Shown one piece after another: positions 57,043-64,000 of a stretch of DNA of 64,000 bases (positions within the stretch are counted from its first letter, which is position 1; every line of letters starts with the position of its first letter). The stretch is from NCBI GenBank assembly GCA_038025085.1, contig CM076148.1, positions 33,338,501 through 33,402,500 on the forward strand, read 5' to 3'. The notes beneath the pieces were generated by a model. It was given only the letters and a program-made list of their open reading frames with translations. It was not told the DNA's origin and ran no database searches. The translations under genes and the position numbers were made by a program. Origin of the DNA: Tetragonia tetragonoides (lineage: Eukaryota; Streptophyta; Magnoliopsida; Caryophyllales; Aizoaceae).

Positions 57043-58574
57043 ATAGAATTTGGAGGATCAGGAGGAACAAGAACTGTTGGCTGCTCCCCGAACACTAACA
57101 CTGCATTACTATTCTCTGATAACCCTGCTGCTGTCTTATCTGCATTACCCTTTGAGGTCATTTGCTCTGGCTCATCTTCAACTTGCAATGCATCAAAAGC
57201 ATTATGCAGAGGAACTGTAACAGCTGGAGTGGGACTCTTTTGCTTTGAGTGCCATCTAAGCTCCTCAGTAGAAAACTGAGTGCTTAGAGGTACAAAGCTA
57301 TCCTCAGCTGAGGTATTACCCTGTTGGTCTCCTTGGCCTACCACCATGGTAGGTGTTTGTGTTTGTTGCTCAGGTTGTACTGGCTGCACATTTACAGCTC
57401 TAGGTTGCCACTGTGTTGCAGGCCTTTTCCTTCTCCTTCTTCTAGTGTCTCTTCTAACTTGAGGGGCAGGATCACACTCTTCCTCCCAATGCCCAAACTT
57501 CCTGCATTTTTGACAAAATGGGGGATTCCATTCATATACGACCTCTTGCTGTCTAAGAATACCATTCTCATCCTCAAACCAGACTTCATCCTTATAAGGG
57601 AGAGTTATATCAACTTCTATTGACATTCTGGCATATGAAACCCTCTCTATCTCAGCTGTGACCCTATCTACATATAGAGGTATACCCACACAGCTTCCAA
57701 TACGGCTCAGTGAATCCATAGACCAGCAATCAAGGAGTAAGTTGGGTAGCTGAATCCACAAGGGTACAGTTCTATGGCTAGCAGTATCTAGCACAAAATT
57801 TGTTGTCCATCTTTTAAGAATAAGAGGCTTATAGTTGAAAGCATATGGGCCTCTATGCAGAAACTCATTCAGATCTTCAATGGAATTAAATTTGAAAATA
57901 AAATAACCCTCTTCATGTAGAAAACATTTAAGGGTTTCAATAAAATTCCAATAATTCTCCACATATTTCTCCATCTGACTGAAATAGATGGAGAAATATG
58001 GAGAATCTCCTAGCACAAATCCAATTAAAGAAGTATTACATCTTTTACAAGCAAGTTCCATTTCTGATTTTTGCAATTTAGCTACAGATTTACCTTCCTT
58101 AATAACAGGTGGTATAAATTTCAACTTGAATTCATCACAAGCAATTCTATTAGAAGAGACCCTAGCTACTGGCTAAGTATCAGGGATTGTCACATTTACC
58201 TCAGTGGGAGACTCCAGAAGAACAGATCCCTCATTTGGAGCTGGAGAAACCAAAGTAGGAGCTGATTCGTGTGCTTGACCCATAGGAATCGGGGTAGAAA
58301 TCCCTGCTGCTGGAGTTACAGGTGTTGAGACAGGCGTCTCTCCAGGTGTAGGAACCATAATCAATCTCCTAGACGCTCCGGGTAGATTCTCAGCTGAATC
58401 TACAACCCCTGGAATCCCCCGTGAGAGCGAGCTATAAGCTCCCAGATCTTCAATCAAGCTATCGTCTTCAATTTCGTCTTCTACAATAGTCTCAAGTTGT
58501 GTCACTCTATTCGCAGATGAACCTAAGAAGTCCTGCAATGGAACAGTAATCGAATTTGATTGTTTTCTCCCCAT
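57039..58574 (-). pseudogene. LINE ORF1 (DUF4283 plus CCHC zinc knuckle), one nonsense codon
   Basis: The RNA-binding ORF1 protein, 511 codons if the in-frame TAG at 58173-58175 is ignored. The start is the ATG at 58574 (MGRKQSNSITV). The first third is Pro/Ser/Thr-rich. The DUF4283-like core follows (YFIFKFNSIEDLNEFLHRGPY, PLILKRW, VPLWIQLPNLLLDCW), then the zinc knuckle CQKCRKFGHWEEEC, then an Arg-rich stretch (RRDTRRRRRKRPA) and a Gln/Pro-rich tail. Codons continue in the same frame on both sides of the stop. The stop overlaps the ORF2 start. Confidence 0.85.
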
Positions 58575-58691
58575 TAATGGTGTTCGCCGTGCAAGTTAGC
58601 CATTTCGGCTTAACCTACACCACTAGAGCCTTTTCTAGAGAGAGAAACATTTTTTGGGATCAAATCTGAAGATGCTTTTTTGGCGTCTACA

Positions 58692-58706
58692 GAAGCCCCC
58701 ACTTTG
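58692..58706 (-). promoter_or_regulatory. Polypurine tract of the minus-strand LTR element
   Basis: On the minus strand AAAGTGGGGGCTTC sits directly before the LTR start TGTAGACGCC. Confidence 0.75.
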
Positions 58707-59000
58707 ATCGAGCTTGAGTAAAAGCAAAGTTCAAAGTATTCCGAAGGCGACATGTAGGACACTGATGTGCAAACGGTGTGTGAGAGTGTGCAGTATGCAT
58801 GCATATGAAGACAAACCTGAGTTGGAACACGCTCGTAGTGTGTTAAGATTTCATCCCTGTGAACACAAGAGAAAACAAAGGTTATAGTAGCAGGATAGAA
58901 CACTGTCCGTAGATGGTCTAAACGTCTGCTGGGGACCTGTATTCAGAGTGAATGAAAAAGTTAGTAATACTTTGAGAATGATCAACATAGAGTGCTTTGA

Positions 59001-59247
59001 CAAACAGTGACTAAACACCGCTCGATGGATGTCGAGATTCCGTCCCTGTTCGAGAAACGAAAAAGTCGACGAGACAGCGCGATCAAAATGACGGTTGTCA
59101 ATGGGAAGTAATACTGGTGAGAGTGAATAGTATAAATACTTTATCGAGCAAACAGTGACTAAACACCACTCGACGGATGCCGATATTCCGTCCCTGCACA
59201 AGAAAGGAAAAGGTCGACGAGACAGCGTGATCAAAATGACGGCTGTA
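59001..59247 (-). repeat. Two-unit repeat, about 148-bp period
   Basis: AAACAGTGACTAAACACC.CTCGA.GGATG...ATTCCGTCCCTG...GTCGACGAGACAGCG.GATCAAAATGACGG occurs at 59002-59098 and 59150-59245. A weaker third relative lies near 58830-58865. Confidence 0.8.
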
Positions 59248-59282
59248 AAATGGTTAAAACATATGAACAGTTTAAATGCAAT

Positions 59283-59548
59283 AGGTTAAGCAATCATTGA
59301 CTGAAACATATAAAGAAAAAATAATGGACAGTATAACCGCTTTAGTTTAAGCAATCATTGACTGAAGCATATAAAGAAAATAATGGACAGTATAACCGCT
59401 TTAGTTTAAGCAATCATTGACTGAAGCATATAAAGAAAAATAATGGACAGTATAAGCGCTTTAGTTTAAGCGATCAATGACTGAAGCATATAAAGAAAAA
59501 TAATGGACAGTATAACCGCTTTAGTTTAAGCGATCATTGACTAACCTT
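59283..59548 (-). repeat. 61-bp tandem repeat, about 4.3 units
   Basis: Units built on GCATATAAAGAAAAATAATGG, ACAGTATAACCGCTTTAGTT and TAAGCAATCATTGACTGAA, very similar to one another. In the non-coding interior of the minus-strand LTR element. Confidence 0.92.
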
Positions 59549-60990
59549 AAAAATTTGTTGTGTCGTATTGCTTAGCAAGTGCCGACAAAATTTCGGGTTT
59601 ATAAATAACTCGGGCGCTCCGGGTTGTGAGAGTCGTCGCTGTGTAGATCCGGGTTTCAGTATTTGGGACCTGCAAAAATAAACCTGCAGGTTGGTACTGT
59701 CAAATGGACCAACTGTCGAATTTGAATTTATGGGCTAGGGGGCTTCGCTCCCGTGCGCTTGGCTGTTGTTGGAAGGTCGCTTCTGGACTTGATCGTGAGT
59801 TCCGGGCTTGCTGGTTTCGATGGAGAGTGGGTAGACTCAAACCTGTAGTGGAAATATACCCATATGGAAAAAATGCAATAGACATCCCCGACTGACCATG
59901 ACAAGATGCACAAGACATGATATAGTAATATGTACGGGGCAAAGAGGATTTGACATGTAAACACACAGGACTGAAGACACTGAGAAATTATGTACACACG
60001 TATGCCTTTGAAGGCAACTCTAGTACTTATGCAAATATGATGTATGCAGACTCTATTGACTCACAGCTCCATGCAGCCTAGCCTAACATGCACGACTCTC
60101 CTATAGGGTCTGAAGAAGGTCTTCATATGGAAAAAAATTTTGTGATCAAGAATTCATTCCTGTGGTGATCTTGACAGAGTAAGAGAAAAATGGACAAGAC
60201 TAGGTGCAGTCAAGGGAGTATTAGCCCCCAGTTTGATGTGTGGTTCTTGATGGTTATGACCTACTCGAGGAGCTATAGGTGTTGATACGGCGGTACAAAA
60301 TATCCTAACTTAAGGTATGGGGACGAAAATGGCCAACTTGGAACGTAGCGGACAAAGAACCGACTCATTCTAAAACAACCCCCAGTTGGGAGGTCTATGT
60401 GCAAGCCTACGAGAAAGGTGATGAGTATGACCTCTAGACGACTGACCAAAGAGCGCTTATATGAGAAACAATATTCTAAATCCTCGGAAATTTAAGTTGT
60501 CTCAAGATGTTGAATTTGTTTTATATTATTTTTTTTGTTGCCCTAACTTTTGCATAGGCCGCCTTTTCGGGTTTTCAACCTACTGGGCTCATTTTTTTTT
60601 TTAGCCTTAGATGCGAATAGTGGAATGGGAAAACTCCTTATGATCATGTGACAAAGTGGTTGTCGTGGCCGGACCTCTTTGAGGTTTCCTACGTATCCAG
60701 TTTGTGGAATCAGGCCAACGTAGTTCAGGACTATACAATTGAATGGTCGTACCTCTTGGAGGGCTTTAGGGTTGTAGTGTCAGGCTGGGTTAAGGTGTCA
60801 AAGAAAGGATAAAGGCTCAAAGAAACCCATTGCAAATCCCCTCCCCAAAGTATGCTAGATGGTAATAGAAGTTTGTGATCTGGGCAAGGTGGCTAAGGGA
60901 CCTATGTTTAGGTAAGGCCATTGTTTGGTTGTGCTTGAAGTGTTTGCACTCTTTTGGATCTTCGATCGCTCTCGAAATTTTTTCTCTTTT

Positions 60991-61032
<42 letters not shown>

Positions 61033-61672
61033 TTTGAACTTTCGAGTTCTCTCTTTTGTTTTTGGTATTTCTCTCGGTGGCTCTTTTTTGTAGGTCGGTC
61101 CACCTTGCCTAGAAGGTTGCTTCTATTTCCATGTCGCACACACCCATTCCCCGGGTAAGGATGATGTGGTTAAGAAATGAAAGGCTATGTGTTTAAGGCT
61201 CAAAGGGTTGCAAGTGGTAATGATGTATAGGGTAGTAAAGGATATTGATGTGAGGTGCCAAATGAATGCCTCCTGTCCTCGGCACGGACAGTTCAACTGT
61301 ATGTCCTCTATGGGAATGATCATTAGGGATTTGTTGCTTAATGTTTTCCACAATGAAGGCTTTCTTTTGAATTTTTTTTTTTTTTTTTTTTTTTATTCCG
61401 TCATAGGCAACTTAAGTTCGTCATAGAATTGAACAAAGAACAATGATGGAAATCAAAATGCAATCTTTGTTGAATCGAAGAAAAGCATTACACGAGAAGT
61501 AAGCTAGACTCTATGGACGAATTGAAAGGACAAATTAGACATCATTAAACTTGACTGGACTCAACTAGACTTGCACACTAGGAAACTTTGACTCTCTTCA
61601 ACTTCTCGAGCATAGGCTGTTCATAGGGATATGAAGGACATCCCCCCTGTAGATACTCGCGTTGTTCACGAC
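59549..61672. other. Non-coding interior of the minus-strand LTR element
   Basis: Holds a 38-T run (60992-61029) and another T-run at 61370-61395. The frames here lack any retroelement enzyme motif that I can recognise. Confidence 0.6.
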
Positions 61673-62617
61673 TTAAGTGGAATTCTTAAGAAGGTTATCT
61701 TCAATTAGGATGCCCACAGCACAGAGCCGGTTGTATGAGTCAATTGCTTGATACTTGAGGTGTTCCTTGTAAGCAGGTTGCAGGTTCTTGATAAGTTGGC
61801 GGATTTGATCAATTTGCGAAGGTTGCTCAACCAGTTCGGCTATCTTTAGCTTCCAACGCTTAAGGAAGGCAGTGAATCCCTCATCTTCTTCTTGTTTGGT
61901 GATCTCTAACTCTCGAAGGGTCGTAGGTAGAGCAACATTTTCCTTGTAGCGTGCAAGGAAAACTGTGGTAAAATCGGACCAAGTTGGGTAGCTTTCCAGA
62001 TCTAGGGAGTAGAACCATCATTGAGCATGTGTATCAAGGGTCTGGGGAAATAGATGGGCATAGAGTTTCTTGTTGATTCCCCTTAGAGCCATAGCAGTAA
62101 TAGTGAAGGATTTCAGGTGATCCTGCGGGTTGTCGACTCCGGTGAAGGTGGGTACTTTAGGCATAGAGAATTTGGCCGGAAGCTTACCCTTGATCTTAGT
62201 GTCAAACTTTCCTACGTTGAAACTATAGTTGGAGATCAAGTCGCTACTCTTGAGCACAGAGGTGATCTTAGCCAGCATGACATCTGACCCTTCTTCCTCA
62301 GAATCGGAATCGGAAGGGATCCTTGACTCTTCTTCTCTTTTCCTCTCTATATCTTCAACCTTGAGTCGAACCCTTTCTAACTCACTCATGAGGTCATCAA
62401 GTCTTTCATCGGTGGTCTTAGGCATTGTGAAGTTTGGGGGTGTGATCGGTGAGGTAAGGGATGTATTGAGTGGTGGCGGGCTTTGTGGTGGTGATGGATT
62501 AATGGGGTAATGGCCTTTTGGAATGTGGTGGTGTCTTGGAGGTAGCTTGTACACGAACCAATCTGCCGGACGATCGAGCCCAACCTTTGTCACCGTAATT
62601 CTTCCTCGAGCCCCCAT
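61673..62617 (-). pseudogene. Retrotransposon Gag with one in-frame TGA
   Basis: Structural Gag of the minus-strand LTR element, 314 codons from the ATG at 62617 (MGARGRITVTK) to TAA at 61673-61675. The N-terminal part is Pro-rich, then comes a coiled coil (DERLDDLMSELERVRLKVEDIERKREEE) and an acidic Ser/Asp stretch. The conserved Gag core follows: KFSMPKVPTFTGVDNPQDHL, then WFYSLDLESYPTWSDFTTVFL, ARYKENVALPTTLREL and a basic helical end. A TGA at 62018-62020 falls just before WFYSL, where Gag proteins usually have Arg, so it is probably CGA changed to TGA. The core matches Tat/Ogre-like Gags by eye. There is no zinc knuckle or protease downstream. Confidence 0.8.
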
Positions 62618-62779
62618 TAGAAAGACGCCAAAGAAAGGACTTGAAAACAAAGACTCGTGATTTTTAGAAGACCCTCGATAACCCCTAAAGTGAATGAACC
62701 TAAGGACGTCTATATAAACTCGAATGCATGATGATGACAATTCAATGACAGAGCTACGACAACAATATGCAAGATGCAT

Positions 62780-63965
62780 GACGAACTGACCTTGACATGT
62801 ATGACAATGAATTGATGCTTCCTAGAATGACCCTAGAGCACTTAATGAATGACTTGTCTAAACTTCTAGTGTATGAGACGTAGTGAACAAATGGAGACAT
62901 AGATAAATGCATGACTTGGACTTTTGTACAAATGCAGATGCAAAATGACGACAATGCAAGCATGACGACTAATTATGAATCCTAGCATAGAGCGTCTAAT
63001 AGGTACAATGCAATGCAATGCAAAGAAATGGAAAAGGAGAAAATAAAAACATAAGCCTAAATGCCCGATTATTTCCCCTTATATCAAAGGAAAAAAAATT
63101 AAGTCGATGAACGAAAATGAGAAAAATAGAAAAAAGACGGACCATCCTATTTTTTTTTCTAGACTCAAAAAAAAGAAAAATGGGATAAATAAAAAAAAAG
63201 AAGGAATTTCGGCATTTTTTTTAATTTTTATTTTTCCGAATTTTTTTTTTCGGCAGTTTTTGTTTTCAACGCCATTTCTTTTTTCTTTTTTTTTTGGTGA
63301 ATCTGAATTACATCAAAACAAAAAAAAAAGAAAAGAAATAAAAAAAGTGGGAGAGGGAAATTGGAGAGACTGACTCTTTTTTTTTTTTTTGCTAAAAAGG
63401 TCTTAGAAAATTGTTCATGACTTTGACGCTATATGAAAATATATCATCTGGGAAATAAGTGCTCATTGAATAGAATTCTCGCACTATTTTTGGGCATTAG
63501 GAACTAGCTAAAAATAAAAGAAAAGACTCTTAACACGTAAGTACATGTTGGCACATAATCACGATATTTATGCATTCAAGCAAGCATTACAACAACGCAG
63601 TTTACAGGCAAACATGTGATCAGACGGGCATTACAATGACACATGCACAACAAGCAAGCGAATGCACGAATGTGGGCTAGAGATGTTTGGCTCCTGTGAG
63701 GTTACCACGACAAATTACAGTTAACGTTCGGCGGATGGTCGACACATCGATTGTAATTCTTTTCATCAACAAGGATTGATGAGTCATGGGTGAGGAAGCG
63801 TCGATTTGCACGATAGGACAACTGCATATTCCTTTAGATATACGGGTTGTCTACGAGTTGCAACACAAACTTACTTGAGGGTCGAAAAGGGTCAAAAGGT
63901 TGTGCCAAGGCACATGCAAATGATGCAAAAATATGGAACAATGTTATTAAACAATTAAGCAAACT
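62780..63965. other. 5' leader of the minus-strand LTR element
   Basis: Between the PBS and gag. Rich in A and T homopolymers at 63100-63400. No convincing ORF. Confidence 0.5.
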
Positions 63966-64000
63966 TAACTTTTTCGAGTCTCACCCTGTAAACACCAAAA
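63966..64000 (-). promoter_or_regulatory. Probable primer-binding-site region at the window edge
   Basis: On the minus strand the window starts TTTTGGTGTTTACAGGGTGA, which parallels the TTTTGG... PBS region after the 5' LTR of the other gag-only element. The 5' LTR should start within a few bases outside the window. Confidence 0.55.

Larger units (their letters stand above)
53487..58600 (-). mobile_element. Young full-length L1-type LINE nested in the LTR
   Basis: The poly(A) tail is the T-run at 53487-53504. After a 180-bp 3' UTR come ORF2 (57042-53685) and ORF1 (58574-57039), with ORF2 starting inside the ORF1 stop (ATGA overlap at 57042-57039). The reading frames are nearly intact apart from a few nonsense changes and one frameshift. 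The exact 5' end and target-site duplication were not found. Confidence 0.88.
52012..58691 (-). repeat. 3' LTR (minus strand) interrupted by a nested LINE
   Basis: The minus-strand start TGTAGACGCCAAAAAAGC is at 58691 and the end GGGTCCTTACA is at 52012. The two halves are 52012-53486 and about 58600-58691. A minus-strand TATA-like CCTATATAAACAACC lies near 52803. The polypurine tract next to 58691 supports the boundary. Confidence 0.75.
52012..64000 (-). mobile_element. Second gag-only LTR retrotransposon (minus strand), 5' LTR outside the window
   Basis: Read on the minus strand it runs: PBS region at the right window edge, gag (62617-61673), about 3 kb of non-coding interior with tandem repeats, a polypurine tract (58705-58692), and a 3' LTR from 58691 down to 52012 split by a LINE. 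No protease, reverse transcriptase or integrase domains were seen, so it is non-autonomous like the element at 30-37 kb, but the gag sequence is of a different type. Removing the LINE gives an LTR of about 1.57 kb. Confidence 0.75.

Noticed and set aside
53459..58740. Possible target-site duplication of the young LINE (TTAAG... beside the poly(A) and a similar word near 58600; also AAAGCAAA near 58724)
   Set aside because: Only a few bases match, which is too weak for such a young insertion; left unassigned.
60855..61158. Lys-rich and Phe-rich frames on both strands
   Set aside because: Driven by the 38-T homopolymer.

Overview
The window looks like nuclear DNA of a flowering plant, probably a eudicot. 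It is AT-rich, host genes are split by GT-AG introns, and most of it is plant transposable elements: Sirevirus Copia, gag-only LTR elements, solo LTRs, L1-type LINEs, hAT MITEs and a (TA)n-flanked TIR element. I see no bacterial or organellar signature. The protein style reminds me of Caryophyllales, but I could not test that.

Layout. 1-2748: 3' end of a Sirevirus (envelope-like ORF, polypurine tracts, 3' LTR). 3591-13169 (minus): a GDSL esterase/lipase gene. Its five exons splice in silico to an apparently intact 374-residue enzyme. Intron 4 carries a dead LINE (4244-9077) and partial tandem copies of the terminal exon; intron 3 carries small foldback elements. 13443-13609: a perfect 80-bp-arm hairpin 274 bp upstream of the lipase start codon. 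14.1-30.3 kb: no intact protein gene. It holds four tRNA-like sequences in two inverted pairs, a solo LTR (19059-20530), a TATAGGG/TTTAGGG telomere-like tract followed by a 67-bp minisatellite (21.6-22.2 kb), a 4.5-kb (TA)n-flanked TIR element (24419-28919) full of AGTGACCC-like motifs, and three copies of a local repeat. 30370-36890: a complete gag-only LTR retrotransposon with a 5-bp target duplication and two tandem-repeat blocks. 37644-38329: a hAT-type non-autonomous element with a perfect 8-bp duplication. 41046-43072 and 43917-45490: two more solo LTRs with perfect 5-bp duplications.

47035-49675 (minus): an RPA1-like OB-fold single-stranded-DNA-binding gene of at least nine exons, broken by one frameshift and one TGA. 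50760-51180: a LINE scrap next to a hAT-like terminus. 52012-64000 (minus): a second gag-only LTR element. Its 3' LTR is split by a young full-length LINE (53487 to about 58600), and its PBS lies at the right edge of the window.

How the parts relate: the only gene that looks functional is the GDSL lipase; the RPA-like gene is a probable pseudogene. Everything else records transposition history: insertion into introns, LTR-LTR recombination leaving solo LTRs, nesting, and non-autonomous elements that would need partner enzymes. The least explained structures are the hairpin, the (TA)n-flanked element with tRNA-like pairs and the AGTGACCC motif field, and the TATAGGG tract.
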